From the NCBI RefSeq assembly GCF_024139115.2, contig NC_085140.1, positions 430,465,240 to 430,529,239 of the forward strand: 64,000 nt of DNA. The letters run 5' to 3'. Shown in pieces: positions 9,340-21,079 of this stretch. Origin of the DNA: Armigeres subalbatus (Eukaryota > Arthropoda > Insecta > Diptera > Culicidae). Within the stretch, counting starts at the first letter, position 1, and the number at the start of each line of letters is the position of its first letter. The position numbers and the translations under genes were made by a program. The notes under the pieces were generated by a model. That model was not told where the DNA came from and did not search any database. It was given only the letters and a program-made list of their open reading frames with translations.

Positions 9340-12309
9340 GAGATCATCCAGTTGAATCTCAATCATTGCGACACCGCACAGCAGCTGTTGTGGCAGTCGA
9401 CAACAGAAGCAATGTGCGACGTGGCAATTATTGCTGAGCCGTACCGGATCCCTTCTGACAACGGCAACTGGGTGGCGGATGCTACGGGGATAGCGGCTAT
9501 CCAAGTGATGGGCAGATTCCCTATCCAAGAGGTGGTAGACAGCTCTAACGAAGGTTTTGTTGTCGCCAAAATCAACGGGATCTTCGTGTGTAGCTGCTAC
9601 GCACCCCCACGGTGGACTTTAGAGCAGTATAACAGGATGCTGGATGCACTCACGGAGAAGCTGATCGGCCTTAAACCCGCAATCATCGGAGGCGACTTCA
9701 ATGCTTGGGCAGTGGATTGGGGAGCAGGCTGACCAACGCCAGAGGTTACAGTTTGCTGGAGGCGCTTGCAAAGCTGGAAGTCAGACTGTGCAACGAAGGT
9801 ACCGTTAGTACATTTCGCAGAGACAGCAGGGAGTCCATCATTGACGTGACGTTTTGCAGCCCGTCGCTGGTGAGAAACATGAACTGGAGAGTTTGTGAGG
9901 ACTACACTCATAGTGATCACCAAGCTATCCGGTATAGTGTTGGAACACGGCTACCGACGACGCGGAGAGGGATAAGGACTACCGGGCGAAGATGGAAAAC
10001 GAAGGACTTTGACAAGGAGCTTTTCATCGAAGCACTTCTGAGTTGACAGCGGCGCAATAAATCTGGAAGCAGATGAACTGACGGAAACGTTAGCGAGGGC
10101 TTGCGATGCGTCGATGCCAAGAAAACTGGAGCCATTGGACAGCCGACGCCCAAATTACTGGTGGAACGAATCTCTTGCCAATCTTCGTGCTGCCTGTCTC
10201 AGGGCCAGGAGACGTTTTCAGAGGGCAAGGTCTGAAACGGTAAGAGAAGAGCGTAAGATAGTTTTCCGGGAAGCTAGAGCGGCTTTCAAACGGGAGATCA
10301 AAGTCAGCAAGTCCAACTGCTTCAAGCAGTTGTGCCAAGAAGCTGACGCTGATCCTTGGGGCAATGCTTATCGTGTGGCAATAACGAAAATCAAGGGTCC
10401 AGCGACGCCAGCGGAGATGTGTCCGGACAAGCTGAAGATCATCGTGGACGGTCTTTTCCCGCAGCATGATTCTACGATGTGGCCGCCTGCACCGTACGAA
10501 GATGAAGACCGAGTCACCATTGCAGGTATGCAAGTCTCCAACGACGAGCTGTCATCAGTGGCGAAAGGTCTGAAGAAGAAGAAAGCTCCGGGTCCGGATG
10601 GAATTCCAAACGTGGCTTTGAAAACTGCGATACTGGCGTTTCCAGATTTGTTCAGGATGGTGCTGCAGAAATGCCTAGCAGATGGTTACTTTCCGAATAA
10701 GTGGAAGATTCAGAAACTGGTGTTACTGCCGAAACCAGGAAAACCGTTGGGGAGTCCAGCTTCGTATAGGCCCATATGCCTGCTGGATACACTGGGGAAG
10801 CTTCTGGAAAGGATTATCCTTAACAGGCTGACGCAGTTCACGGAGGGTGAGATCGGCTTGTCGGAGAAGCAGTTTGGATTCCGAAAAGGCAGATCGACGG
10901 TGGATGCAATTAAGGCGGTCGTTGAAGTTGCAGAGAAAGCATCCAAGAAAAGAGGTGCGGCAATCGGTTCTGCGCCGTAGTAACAATTGACGTCAAAAAC
11001 GCGTTCAACAGTGCCAGCTGGGAGGCCATCGCCGTAGCGCTGCATGGAATGCGGGTTCCTGGCTATTTGTGTAGAATCCTTAAGAGCTACTTCGAAAACC
11101 GGATTCTGGTCTACGATACGAACTCGGGGCAGAAGTCGATTAGGGTTACGGCGGGTGTTCCGCAAGGCTCCATACTTGGCCCAATGCTGTGGAACGTTAT
11201 GTACAACGGAGTGCTAAAGCTGAAGTTGCCCAAAGGCGTGCAGATCTTCGGATTCGCGGATGATGTCGTTCTAACGATAACCGGAGAGTCGCTGGAAGAG
11301 GTAGATATGCTGGTGGCGGAGACGACCGACGCAGTTGAAAACTGGATGAATGGGGTCAAGCTGCAGCTTGCTCACCACAAAACGGAAGTGATGCTGGTCA
11401 GCAACTGCCGAATCATACAGCGAATGCAGATTATCGTCGGAGAGCACGACATACCGTCCGTGCGGGCTTTGAGACATCTAGGAGTGATGATCGACGACCG
11501 TTTGAATTTCAACACCCATGTCGACTATTCCTGCGAGAAGGCGGCAAAGATGGTCAGTGCGCTTGCTAGGATCATGCCGAACGTTGGCGGACCGAGAGGC
11601 AGCTGTAGGCGTCTTCTGGCGACCGTATCATCCTCAATACTTAGGTACGGCGTTCCAGCCTGGGGAGCTGCGCTCAAGACGAAACGTAATCGCAGGAAGT
11701 TGAATAGCGTGTTTCGTCTAATGGCCATTCGAGTGGCGAGTGCGTACCGAACAATTTCGTCAGAGGCAGTTTGCGTTATCGCAGGATGATTCCAATCTGC
11801 ATAACCTTAGCAGAGGATATCGAGTGCTACCAACGGAGAGGTACCAGAAATGTGAGGAGACGATGAGACTGGACTCAATGGTGAAGTGGCAGCAGGAGTG
11901 GGACAATGCAGACAATGGAAGGTGGACCCACCGGCTCATCCCCAATGTGTCGACGTGGGTGAACAGGGAGCATGGAGAGGTGAACTTTCACCTCACTCAG
12001 TTCCTATCCGGACACGGTTGTTTCCGCCAATATCTGCACCGATGTGGCCATGCGTCATCGCCATTCTGCCCGGCGTGTATCAACGTAGAGGAGACTCCAG
12101 AGCACGTGTTATTCGATTGTCCGAGGTTTGCGGAAGCACGTAGAGGAATGCCTGCCCTAAGCGTGGACAACATCGCAGAGCGAATGTGTCACGATGAAGA
12201 TACGTGGAATGTGGTAAGCAGAGTCGTGAGGCAAATATTGTCAGAGCTGCAGCGTAGATGGAGAAGGGACCAGCAAACAAGCGTCGGCTCGGAGGAAAAT
12301 CCAGCATAG
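9337..12309 (+). pseudogene. R1-type ORF2 (endonuclease-reverse transcriptase), frameshifted
   Basis: The frame starts at the ATG in the TAATG junction. The N-terminal endonuclease shows LNLNHC, CDVAIIAEPY, GGDFNAW and HSDHQAI (metal-binding and catalytic blocks, residues ~1-200). The reverse transcriptase shows KKKAPGPDGIPN, YRPICLLDTLGKLLERI, QFGFRKGRST, VVTIDVKNAFNSA (motif A), GVPQGSILGP (B) and GFADDVVL (C, with the catalytic DD), then HLGVMIDDRL. The C-terminus has CPACINVEETPEHVLFDC, the Cys/His motif of this clade. The frame is broken near 9720, 10,042, 10,960, 11,787 and 11,850. Stop TAG is at 12,307-12,309. About 990 codons is full length for the clade. It would nick DNA at the target and prime reverse transcription there. 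Confidence 0.88.
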
Positions 12310-12326
12310 TGAGCAGTGTTGGCCTC

Positions 12327-12680
12327 GGGTCGTCGGGGCGCCGGTGAACCGGAAGTTTTCTGCCAACCGGAATCATCGGACCGACTTCGGCACTCGATCA
12401 GTCAACCTGCTGAAGAAAGAAGAAAGAAGAAGGAAGTGCTTCGGGTATGTAGGGCACCGCCAGTGCGGACGTTATCCACCACCGGAACTGTCGGACCACC
12501 TCTGCAACCCGAAGACGAAGTCGGCGCAATGCGCGAAAGCGTCCCCTGCGATAGCCGCCGGTAGTCGGGGCACCATCAGTGCGGAAGTTTCCTTCACCGG
12601 AACTGGTGGACCACCCTCGACGCCGGGGGAAGTCAGGAGGATTCGAGTGAGGAAGTTTGCGGCACGACCGCCGAGGGATC
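12327..12680 (+). repeat. Three ~116-bp direct repeats in the retrotransposon 3' region
   Basis: Related blocks begin near 12,327, 12,443 and 12,560, each with a GTCGGGGCACC-like start and a CCGGAACTG-TCGGACCACC-like core. They lie between the ORF2 stop and the 3' end. Repeated 3' regions can act in recognition of the template RNA by the reverse transcriptase, but that is inference. Confidence 0.65.
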
Positions 12681-12958
12681 GAGACAATGTAGCAGTGGAT
12701 CTCAGCAAGCCAATCGGCGAACTAGCCTAAGCTAGGGGCCGGAATTTTAGAAGAAGTGCATGAGCACAGCCCCCCTGAAGTAGTCGCAGTATCCAGTGGT
12801 CACGGGGGGATCGAGGCAAGGAGGATAAGGGACCCGGTTTATCCGGGAGGCACATTTTTAGCAGGTCGGGAGGAGCCCATCCCTGTTCGCCTTCGAGCAT
12901 AGTGTGGATGCTCGAGGTGTCTGTCGCGGAGGATTTTGATGGCCGTTAAACCTTGTAA

Positions 12959-13216
<258 letters not shown>

Positions 13217-13339
13217 AAAATGACATATGACCGAAAGGAAACGACCGAGAATCTTTTTTCCGAACTGATTATATGGTCGAATATTCCGTTTTACCAAATA
13301 GGTCATTTGGCCACAAAATACTTCAAAAAAATTATTTAG

Positions 13340-13570
13340 CTCTTTTTAGTGGAATGTTTTCACTGTCATAAGACGAGTTTAATACAATTCCCTTCAATTC
13401 CAACACCTTGTATTACTTTTACTTCAGTGTCTCGTACTTGACTCGAGTCAAATACGAGACACTAAAACGACCTTACAGTTGAGGTCGAAATACGTATATG
13501 TAAAAGTATTACGAGGTGGTGGATTTATAGGGAATTGTACTAAGCTCGTCTTATGATAGCAAAAAAAAAT
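13340..13570. mobile_element. Fold-back element related to the 605-929 palindrome
   Basis: CATAAGACGAGTTTAATACA (about 13,372) is inverted near 13,538-13,557. An inner hairpin around 13,430-13,465 pairs AGTGTCTCGTACTTGAC with its complement. The opening AGCTCTTTTTAGTGGAATG matches the sequence at about 620, and CAGTTGAGGTCGAAATACGT matches the palindrome at 678-930. This is an older, diverged copy that keeps both outer arms. Confidence 0.65.
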
Positions 13571-13694
13571 TGTTTTACATAACCAAGAAAAATATTCGGC
13601 CAAATATAATATTGTCAAATATGAACATTTTAAAACACGTGAATATTTAAAATCAACATAACTCATAATTATTCATTCAAAAATACACATAATG

Positions 13695-13821
13695 GGCTGT
13701 CCATCAACCATGTAAACTCTTGAGGGGGTGGGGAGGGGTTTAGAAAAAGTCTACGAAAGTCTACTAGAGGGAGGGGGGATTGAAAATGTGAAATTTCGGT
13801 CTACGTGGTTTGTGGACAGCC
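13695..13821. mobile_element. Short MITE with GGCTGTCCA termini
   Basis: GGCTGTCCATCAACCATGTA at 13,695 pairs with the complement of TACGTGGTTTGTGGACAGCC ending at 13,821. The 127-bp interior is G-rich on one side and has no frame. Short elements with GGCTGTCCA ends are common in mosquito DNA. No clear target duplication is visible. Confidence 0.55.
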
Positions 13822-14235
13822 AAACCCATGTTTAAAACAATTTTATCTTGAGCAAAACAAATGCAACTTTGTATTTCAAACAATAAATATTGCATTCTCT
13901 CGTATATTTCGTAGCGAATCACTTTTTTTTCGATAACTGCGTTACACCTTTATGGCATGGGCTTAATCAGAATCACTTTACAATCATTTAGATATGCTTA
14001 CATAATTGGTTCTTGTTTTTGACTCCATTGCGATTCTTCGATTCACTATATTTCGTAATGCCAATGAGCACATTTTACACTTCTTCCACGGTAAAGTTTA
14101 TTTTAAAAACATGTCCAAACGCTTCAGGACTTAAATTTTGGGCTCGAAAAAGGCTGAATTTAAAAATGTTTTGTATGATAAATTTTTGGAAAGATTTCTA
14201 CTGCTCTTACAATACGTTGTTAAGATTCCACGATC
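13822..14235. other. No recognised feature
   Basis: AT-rich filler between a MITE and the RTE-type insertion. A frame beginning at 14,013 crosses into the retroelement and is not credible. Confidence 0.5.
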
Positions 14236-14248
14236 CAAACATTTTCAT

Positions 14249-16558
14249 TCATTTCATTTATTTAGTCTACATCTATACAGATAACACTGAATCAACAATT
14301 TTACGCCACAATACACGGTTCGAGGCCGCATCTCTCCATCCTCGAATACGCCCCACGCTCGCCAAGTCGTTCTGCACCTGGTCTGCCCATCTCGCTCGCT
14401 GCGCTCCACGTCGTCTCGTACCTGCCGGATCGGAAGCGAACACCATCTTTGCAGGGTTGCTGTCCGGCATTCTTGCAACATGCCCTGCCCATCGTACCCT
14501 TCCGGCTTTAGCTACCTTCTGGATACTGGGTTCGCCGTAGAGCTGGGCGAGCTCATGGTTCATTCTTCGCCGCCACACACCGTCTTCTTGTTCACCGCCA
14601 AAGATGGTCCTAAGCACCCGTCTCTCGAATACTCTGAGTGCTTGCAAGTCCTCCTCGAGCATTGTCCATGTTTCATGTCCGTAGAGGACTACCGGTCTTA
14701 TTAACGTCTTGTACATGACACATTTGGTGCGGTGGCGAATCTTTTCGACCGCAGTTTCTTCTGGAGCCCGTAGTAGGCCCGACTTCCACAGATGATGCGC
14801 CTTCGTATTTCACGACTAACGTTGTTGTCAGCCGTTAGCAAGGATCCGAGGTAGACGAATTCCTCGACCACCTCGAAGGTATCCCCGTCTATCGTAACAC
14901 TGCTTCCCAGGCGGACCCTGTCGCGCTCGGTTCCACCCACAAGCATGTACTTTGTCTTTGACGCATTCACCACCAGTCCAACTTTTGTTGCTTCACGTTT
15001 CAGGCGGGTGTACAGTTCTGCCACCTTTGCAAATGTTCGGCCGACAATGTCCATGTCATCCGCGAAGTAAATTAATTGACTGGATCTGTTGAAAATCGTA
15101 CCCCGGCTGTTACACCCGGCTCTCCGCATGACACCTTCTAGCGCAATGTTGAACAACAGGCACGAAAGTCCATCACCTTGTCTTAGTCCCCGGCGCGATT
15201 CGAACGAACTGGAGTGTTCGCCCGAGATCTTCACACAGTTTTGCACACCATCCACCGTTGCTTTGATCAGTCTGGTAAGCTTTCCAGGGAAGCTGTTCTC
15301 GTCCATAATTTTCCATAGCTCTACGCGGTCTATACTGTCGTATGCCGCCTTGAAATCAACGAACAGATGGTGCGTTGGGACCTGGTATTCACGGCATTTT
15401 GAAGGATTTGCCGTACAGTAAAGATCTGGTCCGTTGTCGAGCGGCCGTCAACGAAGCCGGCTTGATAACTTCCCACGAACTCGTTCACTAATGGTGACAG
15501 ACGACGGAAGATGATCTGGGATATCACTTTGTAGGCGGCATTAAGGATGGTGATCGCTCGAAAGTTCTCACACTCCAGTTTGTCGCCTTTCTTGTAGATG
15601 GGGCATATAACCCCTTCCTTCCACTCCTCCGGTAGCTGTTCGTTTTCCCAGATTCTGACTATCAGTTTGTGCAGGCAAGTGGCCAGCTTTTCCGGGCCCA
15701 TCTTGATGAGCTCAGCTCCGATACCATCCTTACCAGCTGCTTTATTGGTCTTTAGCTGTTGAATGGCATCCTTAACTTCCCTCAAGGTGGGGGCTGGTTG
15801 GCTTCCATCGTCCGCTGAACTGACGTAGTCATCTCCTCCGCTGCCTTGACTTTCATTGCCTGTACTCTCAGCGCCATTCAGATGTTCCTCGTAGTGCTGC
15901 TTCCACCTTTCGATCACCACACGTTCGTCCGTCAAGATGCTCCCATCCTTATCCCGGCACATTTCGGCTCGCGGCACGAAGCCTTTGCGGGATGCGTTGA
16001 GCTTCTGATAGAACTTGCGTGTATCTTGAGAACGGCACAGCTGTTCCATCTCCTCGCACTCCGCTTCTTCCAGGCGGCGTTTCTTCTCCTGAAAAAGGCG
16101 GGTCTGTTGTCTCCGCTTCCGTCTATAACGTTCCACGTTCTGCCGGGTACCTTGCTGCAGCGCGACCGCCCGCGCTGCGTCCTTCTCCTCCAGAATCTGT
16201 CTGCACTCTTCGTCGAACCAATCGTTCCGTCGACTTCGACCCATATACCCGACGTTGTTCTCCGCTGCGTCGTTAATGGCTGCTTTGACTGTATTCCAGC
16301 AGTCCTCAAGAGGGGCCCCATCGAGCTCACCCTCTTCCGGCAACGCTGCCTCGAGATGCTGCGCGTATGCAGTGGCGACAACAGGTTGCTTCAGTCGCTC
16401 TAGGTCGTACCGCGGCGGTCGTCGGTACCGAACATTGTTGATGACGGATAGTTTTGGGCGCAGTTTAACCATCACCAGATAGTGGTCAGAGTCGATGTTA
16501 GCGCCACGATATGTCCTGACGTCGATAATGTCGGAGAAGTGCCGTCCATAAATCAGAA
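14249..16558 (-). mobile_element. 5'-truncated RTE-type non-LTR retrotransposon
   Basis: Inserted on the minus strand and flanked by a 13-bp target duplication CAAACATTTTCAT (14,236-14,248 and 16,559-16,571). The 5' end is lost within the endonuclease domain, as is usual after incomplete target-primed reverse transcription. Only about 25 bp follow the stop codon before a tail of AATGA-like repeats at the 3' end. That short 3' end, the domain order and the sequence motifs point to the RTE clade. A related longer copy is at 62,275-64,000. Confidence 0.85.
14273..16558 (-). pseudogene. RTE-type ORF2: end of endonuclease plus reverse transcriptase
   Basis: Reading from 16,558 downward, the first residues YGRHFSDIIDVRTYRG and NIDSDHYLV are the last endonuclease blocks. 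A basic coiled region (RRKRRQQTRLFQEKKRRLEE) is followed by reverse transcriptase: NKAAGKDGIGAELIK, CPIYKKGDKLECENFRAI, YQAGFVDGRSTTDQIF, LFVDFKAAYDSI (A), RRGLRQGDGLSCLLFNIALE (B) and YFADDMDIV (C, catalytic DD). Next come NASKTKYM, EEFVYLGS, and a C-terminal VRWAGHVARM tail ending at the stop at 14,273. The frame shifts near 15,370 and near 14,705. Otherwise it is well preserved for a truncated copy, suggesting moderate age. Confidence 0.88.
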
Positions 16559-16571
16559 CAAACATTTTCAT

Positions 16572-17056
16572 GAAAAACAGTTTAATGATTTAATTTCAAA
16601 ATTGTGTATTTCTATGTTAAACTAACTAAAATCCAAAATGTGCAACTCAAAAATTATACTTAAAAAATGAAAGTATATTCCAATAAAATTGTCACACTCT
16701 TCTACACAAAATTAGTCCAAGTTCTGTTCTTTACGTTAGTCCATTTTCCCGACTTATGTTTCAGAGAGGTATTATTCTTTATGTAATTAAAAAGCATCGA
16801 GGGAAGGAACTCGAACATCCACCAAAAAGAACCAAGAAACATTTCTTTTTTTAGTATCATTTTGACCGAATTCATTCGTTTGGAAGCTTTCGCGTTCGAT
16901 TTTGCAATACGGGCTGACACATTTTATCCAAAAGGCATATTTCATACAAATATCCCCTACTTTGGTTGATTCGTGCGAAAATGATAAACTCTATCAACTC
17001 TAATATGTTTCATTATATTTTTTGGAAAAGTTACATATTGAGTCGACCCTGCAACG
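16572..17056. other. No recognised feature
   Basis: AT-rich sequence between the RTE insertion and tRNA-Pro. It is the 5' flank of the tRNA and may hold its upstream control sequence. No TATA-like element at a fixed distance is convincing. Confidence 0.45.
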
Positions 17057-17128
17057 GGCTCGTTGGTCTAGGGGTATGATTTTCGCTTAGGGTGCGAGAG
17101 GTCCCGGGTTCAAATCCCGGACGAGCCC
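17057..17128 (+). tRNA. tRNA-Pro (anticodon AGG)
   Basis: A 72-nt cloverleaf. The acceptor stem GGCTCGT (17,057-17,063) pairs with ACGAGCC (17,121-17,127), with discriminator C at 17,128. The anticodon loop TTAGGGT gives AGG, which reads proline CCN codons after A34 editing to inosine. The T arm CCCGGGTTCAAATCCCGG is perfect and contains the B box. The sequence is almost the same as vertebrate tRNA-Pro(AGG), with one U-G wobble at the top of the anticodon stem. No intron is present. A 10-T run follows within 7 nt. It looks functional, although Aedes genomes also carry many tRNA-derived repeats; the lack of SINE body sequence argues for a real gene. Confidence 0.93.
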
Positions 17129-17134
17129 ACCTGA

Positions 17135-17144
17135 TTTTTTTTTT
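17135..17144 (+). terminator. Pol III terminator of tRNA-Pro
   Basis: Ten consecutive T residues begin 7 nt after the discriminator base, more than enough for Pol III termination. Confidence 0.9.
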
Positions 17145-17386
17145 CATATTTTTGATCTTCACAAAAATCCAATTCAAACACAAACTTTCAGATATTAAAC
17201 ATGGTAGTCGCAATCAGTGTTATAAAATGTCATTTGCATGTTATTTGACCAAAACTTCTATATTTTTACATTAAAGGTCATTGATCTGTTATCAAAACCG
17301 CCAGTTTCGACGCAGCAGAACGCTGGCAAAAAGAACACATTTAAAATGTCTTTACGTGTACTGTTTTCCAAACCAAGTAGTACAAC

Positions 17387-17405
17387 TACGTGAACTCTAT
17401 TTTGA

Positions 17406-17408
<3 letters not shown>
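17387..17408. repeat. 22-bp direct repeat, left copy (right copy 18,461-18,482)
   Basis: TACGTGAACTCTATTTTGAT plus TT occurs twice, 1,074 bp apart, each time followed by GAT/GATGA-rich sequence. It could mark an old duplication. It is too long for a usual target duplication, and no element ends are seen between the copies. Confidence 0.6.
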
Positions 17409-17447
<39 letters not shown>

Positions 17448-17448
17448 A
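17409..17448. repeat. (GAT)13 microsatellite
   Basis: About thirteen perfect GAT/ATG trinucleotides directly after the left 22-bp repeat. Confidence 0.9.
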
Positions 17449-18592
17449 CTACCATCTATTGTAGCAAGGCACCTGCCGATAGCACTGGCCATATCTGACA
17501 AATGATTTGATCATGATTATACTATTGTATGTATTTCATCAAACTCCTGTATGAAGGGCCAAAAATGGGTGGGGTGGTTCCATAAGCAAAGACGCTTATG
17601 CGAATCCACGGGATGAATAGAGAATCTCCTTCCAGAAGAAAGTTCGTACATACTCTAATACAATCTAGCCCTCGTTTTTCAGATTGACCCAATAGATGGG
17701 GAGAAGAGCCCGCCCTTTATCCACGAGATGTTAACAATAGGAAGTTGGCGATTCCACTCTTCCTATCCAAATCGCTTCAATCGGGTGCCCTGATGGTTTC
17801 ATATAATGGTTTCATAATCAATATCAAGTATAAATTGTTTAAAAGATATATTGGAATTAGCTCACCAAATTTCCTTTCGATGAATATCCTGAGGGTATAT
17901 TTCATTATTAACCAATATCTTGATTGAGGAACCAGATATCCGACGTCGTTCGAAGGTAAAAAATCTTGAATCATGACTTCCAGAAACGTAGTACCCTTTT
18001 CCGTTCAGCTGTGCTATCACCAAGTCTTCCTAAAATGCTGAAACTTCATCGAATCTTCTCTCAAGCGCTTATTCCACTGTTACAGTTCAAAAAGCTTGAC
18101 CAGTTCATCATATTCCAAGACAGGTGGGAGGGGGTGATTTAGCATTATAGAATTTTTACTGCCGCAGAGAACATTAGTAAGGGTCATGGCGGGTATCTTC
18201 ACCTTCAACACGTGTCAGTTCTCCAATTCTTAGTCATGTTTAACTAGCTTCAAATTCGTGACGTAGCTTCCGTATTTGTCCAAAGGTATTAAAAGGTCTC
18301 CAGTATTAATCACGATTCCAGTTTTGCTTGTAATAAGGCTCAATTTTCTTTGTCGTTTCGGTCGTAATGACGCCAAGTCCCTCTTCTGACAGGATCAAAC
18401 GGAGTGCCCGGGCGAAACATCACTTTTGAAAGCTGTAACTTCGATCCTTGTAGTCGGTTGTACGTGAACTCTATTTTGATTTAGGACGAGAAAAAAACTT
18501 GATAATGATGACGATATGAAAAGAGAATTCTTGAACGTTTTGTCCAACGAACCATTCCATCAATCACTACCCTCATCACATACTTATTCAAG
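17449..18592. other. No recognised gene
   Basis: About 1.1 kb up to the left edge of the segmental duplication. Frames of 60-90 codons at 17,745 and 18,516 show no known motif or composition bias. No TIRs or tandem repeats were recognised apart from the 22-bp repeat. Confidence 0.5.
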
Positions 18593-21079
18593 TTCATTGT
18601 GGAACTCTCTTTCACTGTACCATCGCATTCCACCTCTGGGACATTGCTATAGAACGCGTAGGTACGGCGAATTAATACATCATTTCATACGGATTAGTCA
18701 ACCTAATATATTTACCCTTATCTGGTTTCCGACCAAAGCTAATTCGGTCCATCAACACCCCGGTTGCCCTACTTTCTTTGCGTCCTCCTAATCCACTCCA
18801 GCTTCACATCTTGATGTGGTGTAGGGAAAAAATAGCCACGAAAAAGCACTGTGTACCCTAACTCAACAGTTGCATTTATGACTTATTTATCCTATCAGGC
18901 AACGAAGAAAGCTAGTCGTATCGGGGAAAGCTCATCATGAGTCTTTGCCGCACTGCTATTGATAGATTCATGCGGAGGGAAGAAGGGACAATATGCACAA
19001 TATGTAAGAATGTTGATGTCATCCTTTTCTTCTATTATGAAGATTGTCTCGACTACTTTCACTTCATCCGACAGTTGTAAATTTTACCCAAAATTAGACA
19101 AATGCTTTTTTTTAATTCGAAAATGTAATTGTTGTTGTAGGTTGTAGCAAACGTCAGACAAATAGAATTTTGTGAAGAAAACTAAAATTCCTGTTTCTAG
19201 ATTTCCCAAAAACAAGCGATATGCATATTTATTTCTGCTTTAACCCTCGTTTGCGGTTTTCTTAGTATATCAGAACAGGTCTACAAAATAGTTGCATTGA
19301 AGGAAAGCAGTATAAAAAGGAACTGTTCTGGATTGCAAAATTGTTGGAGCAATACGGCGCATTTTTATGGTTCCAATTTATATTTTGAATGAACTGATCC
19401 AACAAAATTTATGTAGTGAGTCAGTTAACTATGATAATGTCTCTCAAGTCTGCTTGACAAATATTCGAACATAGCATATATTTGGAAGACGTTTGTTTTT
19501 TGTCCCCAACTTTCCTAACAGATATTTCCCGGTACAAGGCGTTTTGCCCCCAGGGCCTCTGCTAGATGAAGTGGGCCTCTCACTATAGATTAGGGGTTGC
19601 TGTGAGGGGACGAAAAAATGAAGGGTAGAATAACACTCCGCTGGCTGTGGATACAAAACTTATCAGAACCCTCACTCATGCGGACAGGCGGACATAGCAA
19701 ATGAATTGTGAACAGTGGCGTGCAAAAAGTTGAGCCCGAGAGGGATATTCCTTCTCACTGTATTCCTAACAATTTTCTAGAACATAAGAAAGTTCAATTT
19801 TCCAATGATGTTCTTGAATTGCCGAGCACGATTAAGTATGTATTTAGAACAACATCTACCCTACTCATACGCCTATTGCTCACCACCTTCCCATCCATGG
19901 CCCAGTCCAAAAGCGGAGGAAGCCAATGAAAACCCCCCGCAGCAAGACGAAAACTAGATCGAAGCGTTAACCAACTTTGTCGTCGCTCTCATCATCGTCT
20001 TCGCTGCCGCCGTCATCGGTGCCTTCCTCTACTTAGTCGCTGTCATCGCTGTATCGTCGAAGCTGCCAGGATTCCCGTCATGACGACCGGCAACAGGGCC
20101 TGGCACGCGTTAAGTAATCCAACGAGCGGAGAAGCATGAGTTAGAGATAATTCCCTTTGTTTTCCACCGGATCCGGAGCCCTCTTTGGGTCTCGAGCACC
20201 GTCGGTTGGAGCAAGATAGTGTGACTCTACTCGACCGTACACGAACGTGGGGTTACTCCCACGCGACATCCCGAGCGCCAGTCAATGTGAGCAAGCTATT
20301 TTTATCGCCATAACAACGCGAGTTGTTCTCTTCCGTTTTTTCTACATTATTTTTTTCTTCGTCCCACCATGGACGATAAGATGCGACCTTGTTTGCGACG
20401 TTCTATTTCTATTTCTTGCGCGTTCAAGTTTAATCAACACCTCCGCCACACCGCATAGTCATCACGTCGAAGATGGATCAGCGTGGCGACAGTGAAAAAA
20501 CCGTATAGAACAATCACAGGCAGTTACACAGTGGTTACAATTAGAGAACCTTAGATTTATACATCCGCGTTTTTTAATAGTTTAACTTCTAATAATTTAA
20601 TCAGAATCATTTGTTAAAGCTCCAATAATTAGAACACATTTCTACGCTTTATCTAACCTTTCAAGTGGACATAGTTTGTGAATGTTCTTTTATTATTTCA
20701 TAGGCGAAAAATAAAATTCATATGGATTTAGCAACAAAAGCTTGAGGAGTGAGAAATTTCAACCATATTTTTCCTAATTCGAACATCTAAGTAAGATGAC
20801 TTGGGTGCCTTAGTCGTACAACGAAAGTGGTGGTGCGGAATAGACGCTATATGGCGATGAGGTCTCAGGTCGAGTCAAATTGGGTTAAGTTGTCATCACA
20901 GAAACGATGCCAGGCGACTAAAAGAAAGGGTTGTTGAGGTGATTGAGCTTTGCAACAAAGTGGTAGTCGTTTTTATATATGTGCGCTCCGAAAACAAGTT
21001 GGAGTGATGTTTGTGTACGTATGTATGATTTTATGCCGTTATTCCCTTTCAGCCTTCCGAGTCATGCACAAAACACTAC
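18593..21079. repeat. Duplicated module S1, first copy
   Basis: Matches 41,663-44,164 almost base for base, with scattered substitutions and a few indels of 1-30 bp. Nothing in it is recognised. A frame at 20,247-20,495 (82 codons, hydrophobic middle) is identical in both copies, but identity is expected from recent duplication. A frame at 19,708 is shifted by indels between copies, arguing against coding. No LTR or TIR signature was found. Confidence 0.85.

Noticed and set aside
14013..14540. 175-codon plus-strand frame
   Set aside because: It lies mostly antisense to the RTE-type reverse transcriptase, which has clear motifs on the minus strand.
19708..19929. 73-codon frame in S1
   Set aside because: In the second copy indels change the C-terminal half, so the frame is not maintained.
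20247..20495. 82-codon frame identical in both S1 copies (also 43,298-43,546)
   Set aside because: Identity follows from recent duplication. No homologue is recognised, and composition and start context are weak.
18593..21079. S1 as an LTR retrotransposon or LTR
   Set aside because: No TG...CA ends, primer-binding site, polypurine tract or pol motifs found.
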